NCBI GenBank assembly: GCA_947561395.2
Contig: OX387185.1
Location: 20,238,366-20,302,365 of the forward strand
Direction: 5' to 3'
DNA from: Buxus sempervirens
Lineage: Eukaryota; Streptophyta; Magnoliopsida; Buxales; Buxaceae
DNA length: 64,000 bases
Each line of letters begins with the position of its first letter. Position 1 is the first letter of the stretch. This document shows, piece after piece, positions 49,159 through 59,322 of the stretch. A program made the translations under genes and the position numbers. Below the pieces are notes generated by a model. That model was given only the letters and a program-made list of their open reading frames with translations. It made no database searches and was not told the origin of the DNA.

Positions 49159-49406
49159 TGTATCCGGCATTATATGCCGGATACACTATCCATCGTTCAT
49201 AGCCGGCCTCCATGGCCGGCTACACATAGGTCCCTTTGTATCTGGCATTAAATGCCAGAGACAAAACACAATTATTCGAAAATTAAATGCCGCCGCGAAT
49301 TTGTCGGGCGTCCGGCACGAATCTCGCTGATTGATCTTCATGTATCCGATGAATAGTGTTGGATATACACAAGGGTATGTGTATCCGACATATTTGGTCG
49401 GATACA
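49159..49406. repeat. U3 hairpin cluster upstream of the LTR C TATA box
   Basis: 49159-49185: perfect 12-bp arms TGTATCCGGCAT / ATGCCGGATACA. 49200-49222: perfect 9-bp arms TAGCCGGCC / GGCCGGCTA. 49235-49265: 15-bp arms TTTGTATCTGGCATT / AATGCCAGAGACAAA with one mismatch. 49380-49406: perfect 10-bp arms TGTATCCGAC / GTCGGATACA. A degenerate unit lies at 49340-49368. Stem positions change together (CCGGC/GCCGG, CCGAC/GTCGG, CTGGC/GCCAG). Confidence 0.96.
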
Positions 49407-49965
49407 AGTTGAAAAATTACAGATTTGCCCTTGGATATTCGCAGATTCATCCGATACTCTTAGATATTCACAGATATGGTTCCTGCGAAATTTTGCTTTA
49501 AACCCTGGGATATTTTGCATGTTTGGATATTTACGGATTTAGTCCCTGAGATATTTTGCTGCATTCATCGCCACATGTGTAGTTTCCGGTTTTGCTGCAC
49601 GGAAACTTTGACAGCTCACATCTCCTTCATCCGGACTCCGATTTGAGCAACCTCAGTTGTGTTGGACTCATATCGGAGCCTTCTATCCAATGACATAGGG
49701 CTAAGCACCTGGCTCGGGATTCGAAAAAAGTCAACTTTCGGCTCGCCCTTAAGTTTGACCGGCCCACAGAACCTTCATCCGGACTCCGATTCCAGCAAAA
49801 TCGGTTGCATTGGACTCGTGTCGGGATTCTCTATCCATTGAGATAAAGCAAGGTGGCCAATTTTCACTTGATCAAGAAGTCAATTTTCCACCCCTTAGGG
49901 TTTAACTTTTTAGCCGGGTTTTGCATTTTCGGCTCTTCTGGGAGCGCAAAAATGAGGTGCTTACA

Positions 49966-49982
49966 GCTGCCCCTCTTTGCCG
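49966..49982 (-). other. Polypurine tract of element C
   Basis: Read on -: CGGCAAAGAGGGGCAGC followed at once by the LTR start TGTAAGCACC. A purine-rich run touching the LTR primes plus-strand DNA synthesis and fixes the strand of element C. Confidence 0.85.
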
Positions 49983-52134
49983 GAGTCACCTTGCAAATGA
50001 ACGGCAAAGAGAAAAAGAATCTCGTTTTTGCGCTTGGCATTTCTATCGACATGGTCAACAAGCTTAGTCTTTTGAAGTTTTCATTTTGAAAGGGAAGCGG
50101 CCAATGATGTGGCGTCATTTCCTTGCTTCAGAGTTTCCTTACCCTTTGCTTTTCGGGTCTTTGCAGGGCAACTCTTCAACAATCAGATTTATGTTTGAAA
50201 GGGGTTAGATTGGACTTGAGCTCGCCAACCTGTTTCGGCGTTGATGCCAGACGCTTGACAATATTCTTTTCTTCTTGTTTGTTCCATTAAAGCTTTTAGG
50301 TGTCTTCAGATTTCTGACCCCTTTTGTGTCTTTTACTTGAAGCTTGCTTGCATTTTTTTTCTTTTAAGGATGTGATGGCCAAGGGTTGGGTTAGGATGCG
50401 GGCCAAATGGAGAAAGGAAGAGGGAAGAGCGGAGGAGGAGCTGCTGTTGGTAAGGAGGTGCTTCCAGCGCTGTCCAATGCCTCAAGGGAGCTCACACACC
50501 TGCTCTACTCTATTTACAAAAGTGTGAAATCAAAAATTACAAAAGGGGCCATCTTGCCCGATGATATCTTCATTTATGCTCATTCTTCTTCATGTCTTGT
50601 CATTCCTTCTTCTGCAGCGCTTTCTGGTTGGCTTTCCATTTTGTAGAGACTTCCTAGCTTGGAGTGACTATTGCTGGGGATTGGGCGGGAATCTTTTCCT
50701 TATTCCCTCTTCTTTCGGGTCGAGCCTTGTTTCTGACAAGCGTGGGAATTCCCTAGGGAAGGATGCTCCACTGGGGATAAGTGGGGATTCCTCATGCTGT
50801 CATTATTTCTTTGTAAAGCCTTTTCCCTCTGCTCCGGTGTGAGTTCCTTACGCTCGTCTGCGCTCTTATTGAGCACGAGAGACTCCACCAGGGATTGATG
50901 AGAGCTTGTTTGTCTTCTTTCCGCTCTTCTTCGCAAAGCCGGCCTCTTCAGACTGGGCGAGACTTGAGAAGTCTACATCGTCAGGTATCACTCTCTTATT
51001 GCTTGAGAGGACTCTACTGGGGATGTAAGGGTGTCATCCCTTGTTTGCTGAAGGCCTTCCACTGGGGATTTTGGAGAAGGCATCCGTCATCCCACTTTCT
51101 ATGTACCTGTGAAGGCAGGAAAAGACAACATGTTAGTCATGGAATAGCTGGAGAATGCAAAACATTTCTCTTATTCTCTTTTTACTCTGAGCCTTTTGCC
51201 CATTGCAGCTAGAAGCGGCCTCTGCCATGGTCACGAGATTATCAATTCAGGTTAGTAGCCCAATGTGAAGCTCAAAACAGTTAAGCAGAACAATTATAGA
51301 GAAAACAAGTGTGTCAGTGTGTGCCTGTGTTTGCAATATCAAAGAAATTTTCCAAGGTCAGACGAGACTTGGAGCGCTTGGTATTTTCCGTAGCATTGTC
51401 ATCACAGGCTACTGTGGAGTTTTTGACTCGGGCGCAACCTACCGGTCTGAACCTCTCAGATCTGTGCAATTTTCTCAGTTTACTGTCTGCCACTGTCACT
51501 GCTCTCCTCTGTTTCTTGCTCTGCTCAAACCAGATGTGACCAGTTCTCTCTCTTTTTTTTTTTTTGACTAACCACACAACGCCCTTTTTTCGGGTTTTCC
51601 CTGTGTCCAGCCTTTCTAGGAAACTCTGAATTCCGTCATTGCTGATGAACACAGACCTAACTGTTTGCCCTGATCATTCTTTTTGGGATCCGAGGGGTCT
51701 TAGAGATAGGACGAAATGTAGGCTTGATCTCGGTTATGAAAGAAAAGGGTGAGTGGCTCAAAAAGGCTTATTTATTTAGGTTTGCAAGGTGTACTACTTT
51801 TATTATTGGTGGGACTTACATCCTGGCTTATTTGTATCTTTGTACTTTTTGTTGGGTAAACATTTCCCCATTTTCTTTGTTTCTTTTATCTTCTTTCTCT
51901 TTTTTTCTTGTTGCATTTTCTCTTCTTTTTGAGTTTTTTCTGGGCAAGAATGCCCTGTTTCTTTTTGCTTTGCCAGGAATGCCCCATTTGGTGTGTAGAA
52001 CACTTGCAATAGGTTGAAAGAATTTTAAGGATCAAAATTGTCTAACTAGGGGAGATTACAAGGTTTTTTGGAAGGATTTACAGTTTAAAGGAGAGTCAAG
52101 GATGGCCTCTCTTCATTTCCCAATCAGAATGATC
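49983..52134 (-). other. 3' untranslated region of element C
   Basis: About 2.15 kb between the integrase stop and the polypurine tract. No credible coding frame on either strand. Repeated phrases such as 'ctccactggggat' and 'gagagactccaccaggga' at 50770-51080 show diverged internal repetition. Long 3' untranslated regions with fast-changing repeats are known in Tat elements. Confidence 0.65.
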
Positions 52135-53004
52135 TTAGGCGTAGTACAGTTGGACTGCGTCCACATTTATCGGCTTAGGAAAGATTGCCCCGTCCATTTC
52201 TTGTAGGATAAGTGCTCCTCGAGATAACACCTTGTGGATTATGAATGGCCCTTCGTAGTTTGGCTTGAATTTCCCTCTGTTGTCCTCTTGATGAGGAAAG
52301 ATTCTCTTCAGTACCAGATCTCCCACTTTGAAATGCCGTGGCTTCACTTTCTTATTGTAGGCTCGCGCCACTCTCTGTTGATAGAGCTGGCCATGGCACA
52401 AAGCCTTGATTCTTTTCTCATCCAATAATTGCAACTGGTCAAATCTGGATTCTTCCCATTCGACGTCACTGAGTTCCGCTTCCTTTAGGATCCGGAGTGA
52501 CGGAATCTGTGCTTCCACTGGGAGGACTGCTTCCATTCCATATATGAGGGAGAACGGGGTTGCCCCGGTTGATGTTCTAATCGTCATCCGGTAAGCGTGC
52601 AGTGCATAGGGCAGCTTCTCATGCCATTCTTTGTAAGTGACTACCATTTTCTCGAGTATCTTCTTCAGATTCTTATTGGCAGCCTCTACTGCTCCATTCA
52701 TCTTGGGCCGGTATGCCGTGGAGTTTAGATGTCTGATCTTCAGGTCTTCACACATCTTTTCCATGTCCTTATTATTCAGATTCTTTGCATTGTCAGTGAT
52801 GATCGCTTCTGGAACTCCGTAGCGACAGACTATATTGTTTCTGATAAATTTGAGCACATGAGATTTCTTCACATCCACGAAGGACATGGCCTCTACCCAC
52901 TTGGTAAAATAGTCAATTGCCACTAAGATGAACCGATGCCCGTTCGAAGCCGTGGGATGAACCTGGCCTATCATGTCGATTCCCCAGATGGCGAACGGCC
53001 GAGG
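52135..53004 (-). pseudogene. int: Integrase catalytic core and C-terminus (element C)
   Basis: The frame begins right after a TAA at 53005-53007 with PRPFAIWGIDMIG, which holds the first catalytic Asp. The second is in ITDNAKNLNN, and the Glu is in NGAVEAANKNLKKI. The C-terminal part has YALHAYRMTIRTSTGATPF and FKPNYEGPFIIHKVLSRGAL and ends KPINVDAVQLYYA with no chromodomain, as is normal for Tat elements. It would insert element DNA into the genome. The three catalytic residues are present, but it is cut from its zinc finger by the stop. Confidence 0.92.
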
Positions 53005-53377
53005 TTATGTCATGGAGTAGAGCGTATTTGGTGGTGCATGGATGTTGTCGGCATAAATTTGGCATAACTGACATTTTCTGACATGAGCGTAGCAGTTTGC
53101 TTCCATGGTCATCCAATAATAGCCCATTCTTAGAAATTTCCTTGCTAGCATATGCCCATTCATGTGTGCGCCGCACAACCCTCCATGGACTTCCTCAATC
53201 AACTTCTGCGTCTCGGCTTCTCTGACACATAGCAGTAGGGAGTCGTTGTACGATTTCTTGTATAGTCTGCCCCCACTATAGAAGTATTGCCCTGCCAACC
53301 TTTGGATAGTTCGCTTCTCTGCAGCTGAGGCACCTTCTGGCAGAATTCTGTTCCTTATGTACCCTTCGATGTCCCGT
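53005..53377 (-). pseudogene. int: Integrase zinc finger (element C)
   Basis: Encodes RDIEGYIRNRILP, then the H2C2 finger (His pair in EEVHGGLCGAHMNGHM, Cys pair in CQLCQIYADN) and ends at TAA 53005-53007. It lies in the same frame as the integrase core downstream. The RNase H frame upstream ends in a different phase; a one-base loss near 53374-53378 explains the switch. Confidence 0.88.
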
Positions 53378-54535
53378 ACCAAGGCTCTTCTTCGGGTGTG
53401 CTTTTCTCGACACCGAAGCAGTAAACAGGGTAGCGTCGAACTTCTATCTCCAATGGTTGTACCCAGGTATCATTCATGATGGTGGCCATTGATGCCAGTG
53501 TAGCTAGTGCATCCGCAAATCGGTTCCCGTCTCGTGGCATGTAGTCGAATGTCACGCTCTCGAATTGCTCTTCCAGCTCCTTGACCAGCTCTTGGTATGG
53601 CACTAACTTCACATCTCTGGTCTTCCAGTCTCCCATCACTTGATAGATGATAAGACTTGAATCACCGAATACTTTTAGCTCTTGTATATGCATCTCGATT
53701 GCTGCTCGCAAGCCTAACACACATGCTTCATATTCGGCCATGTTGCTAGTGCAATCAAACAGGAGTTTCGCTGCTATCGGGTGATGAACACCATCTGGGG
53801 AGATCAGCACTGCTCCTATCCCCTTTCCATTTACATTGACTGCCCCGTCAAAGAACATTTGCCACTTAGTTTCCTCTGTGCCCTCCACGGATTCTGCACA
53901 CATCACATCTTCATCGGGGAAGTGAGTCAGGAGCGGCTGGTAATCTGGTAGGGGGTGCTCTGCCAAGTGATCTGCTACAGCCTGCCCTTTTATCTCCTTT
54001 CTAGTTGTGTAGACAATGTCATACTCAGATAAAAGGACTTGCCAACTGGCGACCTTGCCAGTGGAGATCGGCTTCTCAAAGATATAGTTAAGGGGATCGA
54101 GATTTGAGATCAGCAATACTGTGTGACTAAGCAAATAGTGTCGGAGCTTTCGAGCTACCCAGACCAGGGCGCAACATGTCTTTTCAAGTACTGTGTATCT
54201 GACTTCGATGTTAGTAAATTTCTTGCTCAGGTAATAGATTGCTTGTTCTTTCCTTCCTTTCTCATCGTGTTGCCCTAACATACATCCTACAGCCGTCTCA
54301 GAGACTGTCAGATACATAATCAAGGGTCGTCCCAGGACAGGCGGGACCAATGTCGGTGGACTCATCAGATAGGCCTTGATCTTATCAAACGCTACTTGAC
54401 AATCTTCATTCCAAACCACAGGGTTGTCTTTCTTTAGCAGCTTGAATATAGGCTCACACACAGGCTTCATCGGCACAATGAACCTACTGATATACTGCAA
54501 TCTGCCCAAGAATCCTCTCACTTCCTTTTCTGTCA
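53378..54535 (-). pseudogene. pol: RT connection, degenerate RNase H and archaeal-type RNase H (element C)
   Basis: Starts with TEKEVRGFLGRLQYISRF (connection), then a degenerate Ty3-type RNase H (MYLTVSETAVGCML without the usual Asp; IYYLSKKF; LVWVARKLRHYL), and a second, intact-looking RNase H: FFDGAVNVNGKGIGAVL, NMAEYEACVLGL, VFGDSSLII and NRFADALATLAS supply the D-E-D-D residues. A dual RNase H is a mark of the Tat lineage. It removes RNA from the RNA-DNA hybrid. The left end goes out of phase at about 53376. Confidence 0.92.
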
Positions 54536-54849
54536 CGGAGGAGGCATCTCCAGAATTGCCTTTGCTTTGACGGGATCAACCTCAATGCCTCGCTTGCCCA
54601 CTATGAAGCCGAGCAGCTTTCTCGAAGTCACTCCAAACACGCACTTGTTTGGGTTGAGCCGAAGTTTGTGCTCTCTGAGTCTGTCGAACATTTTTCCAAG
54701 GTTCACCAAGTGGTCTTCTTCTTCCTTAGACTTTGCTATCATGTTATCCACATACACTTCCATCTCTTTGTGCATCATGTCGTGGAATATTGAGGTCATT
54801 GCACGCTGATACATAGCACCCGCATTCTTTAGTCCAAACGGCATCACGC
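54536..54849 (-). pseudogene. pol: Reverse transcriptase C-terminal palm (element C, shifted frame)
   Basis: Begins MPFGLKNAG and contains MTSIFHDMMHKEMEVYVDNMIAKSK, HKLRLNPNKCVFG and KLLGFIVGKRGIEVDP. The active site reads YVDN where functional relatives have YVDD, so a catalytic Asp is lost (GAY to AAY, a G-to-A change). The segment is out of phase with both neighbours: an extra base in the GGG run at 54850-54852 on one side, and a lost base near 54536 on the other, after which the original frame returns. Confidence 0.93.
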
Positions 54850-56039
54850 GGGTAGCAGTAAGTGCCCCAGTGCGTGATAAAGGATGTCTTCTCCATATCC
54901 TCAGGTGCCATCCTTATCTGGTTGTAGCCAGAGAAGGCATCCATGAAAGAGAACATCGAATGCGTTGCTGTATTGTCCACCAGTACATCAATGTGCGGCA
55001 ATGGGAAGTCGTCCTTTGGACTTGCTCTATTCAGATCTCTGTAGTCGACACACATCCTGACTTTCCCATCTTTCTTGGGAACCGGCACGATGTTGGCCAA
55101 CCACTTTGGATAGTGGGTTACTTGTAGGAATCCGGCATCCAACTGCTTGGTGACCTCTTCCTTGATCTTCAGGGCCCATTCCAGCTTTGTGCGCCTAAGC
55201 TTCTGTTTCACAGGTAGGGTCTCAGACTTCGTGGGTAACTTATGCACAACCAAGTCCATGTCTAACCTGGGCATATCCTCGTATGACCATGCAAACACGT
55301 CAGAATAAGTTTTAAGAAAATCAAACATCTGTTTTCTCAATAATGGTGACAGCTTTTTACCAATTTGGAGGATCCTTGGTTGTGCTATTTCACCTATGTC
55401 AATTAGCTCTGTTTCCTCAATGTTAGCCTGGGGACCCTTTTCATGCCTTTCCAATGCAAGCTGGAATTCAAGCGGGGTCTCCCATGATTCATTGTCGTCC
55501 TCATGCTCGAAAGGCTCACAGGGGACGATGTCGGAATCTTCTTGCTGCGATGGGCAAGTGCCCCAATCTGCTTTGTTGAGTTCTTGCTTGTTTTCAGGAT
55601 TGGACACTGGCTCATGCATTTCATTTATTATTGCCATCTGTACTGGCTTTTCAATTTCTTTTTGTTCTTTTTGTTTAACTATGGCAATCTCATTACCTAT
55701 CCCGTGCCCCAGATCTTCCAGGTGTGTGTCGGGATCGACACTGAGATTGCGATGCTCAAGTTGCTTATTTTTATTATTTTCATTTTCAAACAGATGTGAG
55801 TAGTAGGAAGCATTCAGATGTTCATTAAAAATTTCAGCAGTAGCTACAACAGAAATTTCAGAGGTGACAGAAACCCCCTTTGGGATAGCAGCTTTGCTGA
55901 TAGCAAAAGGCGTGGCGCTCCAGTTCTTCAATGAGGTCTCGGCTTCCTTATTGATAGCAATCGTCTTCTCTGGCTCTCCCGCTAGCACCATGTTGGCGCT
56001 CTCGTCAGAAGAGATGTAGATAGGATCTTGTGCTGCGCC
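54850..56039 (-). pseudogene. pol: Linker and reverse transcriptase N-terminal half (element C)
   Basis: In frame with gag. The first 230 residues are acidic linker with no recognised fold. Then VFAWSYEDMPRLDMDLVVHKL, KLRRTKLEWALKIKEEV, VPVPKKDGKVRMCVDYRDLN and FSFMDAFSGYNQIRMAPEDMEKTSF give RT fingers and palm, including the first catalytic Asp in FMDAFSG. I see no Asp-Ser/Thr-Gly protease motif between the zinc-knuckle region and RT. It follows a TGA stop at 56040-56042 and ends in the frameshift at 54850. Confidence 0.9.
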
Positions 56040-56042
56040 TCA

Positions 56043-56735
56043 TACCGGCTTGTTCTGGCTTCTCTCTGATCGGGGGCCAGACTCCGACGATATCCTTACC
56101 CATCCGCATTGTATGGGGTTCCATGGCCCCATGACTTCCTCACTGCTCTGTGGTTCATCCTCAATCGCACAGATGTAGACATCTTTATCCTCCTTAACCT
56201 TGAGTTCTTCCAGTAGAGTGTCCCCTTCGTTCTCTCCGACAACTGTGATTGCTGTTGGTTGGGTTCTTGTTTGAAGCTGCACCTTCACCATCTGCCATGG
56301 TTGGCCAATCAGTACAGACGGGTCAAACTGCCCAATGCCCCGGTCATAGCTCACCTGATTGGCTGACTTGCTGGTTGAGGCCTTAGAATGGTCGGGAAGA
56401 GGGTTCGTGGTGACACCAGCTGCTGGGGTCTGAGCCTGTGGTGCTGGGGGGTTGACCGTGATGCGTCTACTATCAATTAGGTCTTGGATGTCGTGTTTTA
56501 GATCCCAGCATCGATTGGTGTGATGCCCTGGGGCACTGGAGTGGTATTCGCACCGTTCTGCCGCATTGTAGCTTCTGGCGTTGACCAGTATAGGGTTTGG
56601 GGGTTTGATTTGCAGGTACCCTTTCTTCAGCAAAGTTGGCAGTAACTCTGCTGGCGCATATGGGAGTGGAGTGAAAACCCGTTTCATCCTGGCCTCCATC
56701 TCCTCTCTCATCCTTCTTACCCCTTGATAAACGGT
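56043..56735 (-). pseudogene. gag: Gag C-terminal knuckle-like region (element C)
   Basis: Between two in-frame stops (TAG 56736-56738, TGA 56040-56042). It holds FTPLPYAPAELLPTLLKKGYL, a block usual before the Cys/His motif in Tat gags, then CEYHSSAPGHHTNRCWDLKHDIQDLI, a knuckle-like Cys/His cluster, and a Pro/Ser-rich linker. Both stops fit C-to-T decay (CAG to TAG, CGA to TGA). Without them gag would continue into pol. Confidence 0.87.
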
Positions 56736-57914
56736 CTATCCGGTCCCTTGAGGTGCCACTGCCTCTGGCCCTTGAGAGAAATGGTGGGGTTGTGCGGGGT
56801 ATACATAGGTCACCGCTTGCTGTTCTGACCTCCTGGGCTCTTGCCCTTGGTTTCTGCTAGTTTGCCCTGTTACCGGCCTCCTTGGGGCAGCACTCTGCCC
56901 ACTGCCATCTATCTTCCCGGCTCTCACTGCGTCTTCAATCCGATCCGCGGTCAAGATCAGGTCATTGAAGTTTGACGTACTTTGTCCCAGCAGCAGAGTG
57001 AAGAAAGGTTGGCCCAATGATGCAATAAACAAGGATGTCATCTCCTGTTCCAACAATGGCGGCTGTACCAATGCTGCCAATTCCTTCCAGCGCTTGGCGT
57101 ATTCCCTCACTGACTCTTGGCTCTTCTTATCCAGCCTCTGCAATTCTGCCCTTGTCTGTACTATCTGACTGTTCAGGCGGTACTGTTGGATAAAGACCGC
57201 TGCCAGGTCATTCCATGTTTTCATCTTAGCCTTGTCCAGACTCAAGAACCAAGAATAAGCTGCCCCAGTTAATGACTTCTGAAAGAACTGCACCATGATC
57301 CGTTCTTCCTTGGCGTACTGGCACATGTCGCCAGAATAGGACCTCAGATGGTTCAGGGGGCACCCGGTGCTGTCGAACTGGTGCAACTCAGGGCATTTGA
57401 ACTTAGCCGGGAGTTGGATGTCCGAAAAGAAGCAGAGGCTTTCTAGGGTAGCATCACTCTGCACTGTGCTAGGTTGGAGTTGTTTGAGCTGCTCCTTCAG
57501 GGCGGCCATTTCTGTTCTGTTCTCCTCCCTTACTGCCGTCAGTTTCTCCTCAAACTGCGCCTCCTGGACTCTGTACCAGTCCTCATCGCCCTGTCCCAAA
57601 TGGATAGGTAGAAACTGATCTTGTTGGGCAACGTGAAATGGTGTTGCCAGTGGTGGTGGTGGTGGTGCTAGGGGAAGGGGATTTATCGGACGCGGTGGTG
57701 GCACTGCTTCCGCTTGTGGCGAGAACTGTGGTTGAGGTTGTTGGGCGACTGGTACCACCGGCGGGGCCTGCCTTATTTCTCTCAGTTCTGTCATGAGTTC
57801 CTGGATGATGGAACTCATACTGTCCATCTTCTGCTGCATCTCATTGACTACCTGCGCATGACTGGACTCTGCAGGATGCTGCCCTGGCGGCATCTGCTCT
57901 CCTTGTTGATCCAT
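56736..57914 (-). pseudogene. gag: Gag capsid region (element C)
   Basis: I chose the ATG at 57912-57914 (MDQQGEQMPPG) because sequence upstream is tandem leader repeat. Residues 21-50 form a short coiled coil (VVNEMQQKMDSMSSIIQELM), 50-105 are Pro-rich, 120-145 are helical, and 165-310 are the gag domain (KFKCPELHQFDSTGCP, FQKSLTGAAYSWFL, YAKRWKELAALVQPP). The frame ends at TAG 56736 after 392 codons but goes on in the same phase beyond it. It assembles cytoplasmic particles. The gag of element A shares the main blocks. The open frame extends 99 codons upstream of the chosen start through the repeats. Confidence 0.9.
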
Positions 57915-58073
57915 TTCGAGCCTTCTCCTTGATCTTAGTAAGTACGAACTTCTGAAAGCAATTTTGGTACCTGGTGGACAATTGACGGGCATTAGTGCAA
58001 TTTTACACAAATTGGCTATGCAATTTATTTGATAGAATTTATTCATTTGTTTATTTTTTTTTGTTTTCTGATA

Positions 58074-58400
58074 TGATTTGACTACCTGATCTTTTTTAGC
58101 TACCCTAAGGCAACAAGGGAAGAGAACCTTATTTTGAGTCAACTGATCTATTTTGGCTACCCACAGGTAACCGGGGAAGCTAACCCTAGTGACCGAACCT
58201 ATTTTAGCCACCCGTAGGTAACTAGGAGAGAGAACCCTATCTTTTTCTGAAAGCTGATCTATTTTAGTCGCTCGGAAGTGACTGGGAAAGAGAACCCTAT
58301 TTTTTTTGAAAGCTGATCTATTTTAGTTGCTCGGAAGTGACTGGGAAAGAGAACCCGGTTGAACTGGTCTGTTTTAGCTGTTTAGGCAAGGAAAGAGAAC
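58074..58400. repeat. Imperfect tandem repeat of 50-68 bp in the element C leader
   Basis: The words CTGATCTATTTTAG, then 'YYGCTCGGAAGTGACTGGGAA', then AGAGAACC recur about six times; the two best copies are 59 bp apart (58253 and 58312). The array lies between ORF1 and gag. Its open - strand reading gives the repeated peptide words seen upstream of the gag start. Confidence 0.85.
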
Positions 58401-58469
58401 CTTCAATTTAAGGGGTTTTGTTTGAGCTCAGAATCACAGGGCTGGACCAATGCAGGGTCCCCGCAGGGG

Positions 58470-58978
58470 GTGAGCTGAAAAGCCGCACCCAGGCGTACCT
58501 CAACCAATCTCCAGTTCATTCACTGGCGGCGTCAGCGCCTAACTTCGGCTAGTAGTTCCCGGGCGTGCCTTAGCTAGTCGTTGGTTTAATCACCATTGAC
58601 TTCGGCGCCTCACAAAGGGGAAGGCTATGCCAGGACGCTCCTCCACCTATCTCCGACTCATCCGTCGGCGGTTTCGGTGCCCCAAGATTTCAGCTAGTAG
58701 TACCCGGACGCTCCGTAGCCAATATCCGATTCAACTATCGGCGGCTTTGGTGTCACTAAAAGGGGTAGGCTATGCCAGGACACTCCTCCACCAATATCCA
58801 ACTCATCCGTCGGCGGTTTCGGTGCCCTACGAATTTGGCTAGTAGTACCCGGACGCTCTGCAGCCAATATCCGATTCAACCATCGGCGGCTTTGGTGTCA
58901 CTAAAAGGGGTAGGCTATGCCAGGACGCTCCCCCACCAATGTCCGACTCATCCGTCGGCGGTTTCGGTGCCCTACAGG
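58470..58978. repeat. 145-bp tandem repeat array in the element C leader
   Basis: GCTATGCCAGGACRCTCC starts at 58624, 58769 and 58914, exactly 145 bp apart. Each unit has two related halves built on CCGGACGCTC, ATCCGAYTCA and TCGGCGGYTTYGGTG. A more diverged unit precedes at about 58480-58620. The open + strand frames here are repeat artefacts. Confidence 0.95.
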
Positions 58979-59322
58979 TTAGACCGAATGATCTCAAAAA
59001 GATGCAGATGGGTGTGATCTGAGCTCAAAGTCGTGGGTGTTTTCAACACTTGCGGTGTTTTGCAATCTCAATGGGAGAGATGCAAACAAAGGAAATCAGG
59101 TGGTCACAGCGACCAGGGATATTATGATTATCTGAAGAGAGGTGGTCTGTCGGAGACCAAGTTGCCCTATTGGAGGGGATTAATTCTTTTATTTCAAATT
59201 CTTGTCTTGTTAAGTTTGAACAATACATAGCAAAGTGAAAATGAATTCATGCTTTAATCAAAAAGTGCCTCCGTGGCACAAAGTACATTATCATGCTTAT
59301 CAAAATACAACAAAGCCAAAGT

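Larger units (their letters stand above)
45983..49965 (-). mobile_element. 3' LTR of Ogre-like element C
   Basis: Bounded by TGTGCACGCG (45983) and GAGGTGCTTACA (49965), 3983 bp. A polypurine tract touches 49966, so in the - direction this is the 3' LTR. Shared Tat blocks: GAGTCGCC..CTGATGGGGTG (46020), GCGGCTTGAGATTCTAAG (46086), GGGCCCCGTTGG (46327). TATA box TATAAAAGC at 49139-49147 (-). Hairpins at 47011-47080 and 49159-49406. An 18-base G run at 48214-48231. The length of nearly 4 kb is usual for Ogre LTRs. Open frames at 47.7-49.2 kb are short, overlapping and unlike known proteins. Confidence 0.93.

Noticed and set aside
47686-49330. Many 60-126-codon frames inside LTR C
   Set aside because: Overlapping on both strands inside an LTR, several with G-run or Pro/Leu-rich low complexity, none with a domain.
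55396-55803. 135-codon Ser/Cys-rich + strand frame and its neighbour at 55503
   Set aside because: Antisense shadow of the acidic linker of element C pol; composition mirrors the coding strand.
57915-58211. 99-codon upstream extension of the element C gag frame
   Set aside because: It is in frame and open but consists of the 50-68-bp tandem units; the ATG at 57914 begins a gag-like N-terminus.
58627-59017. Two + strand frames with repeated RRFRCP words
   Set aside because: Product of the 145-bp tandem repeat and antisense to element C.
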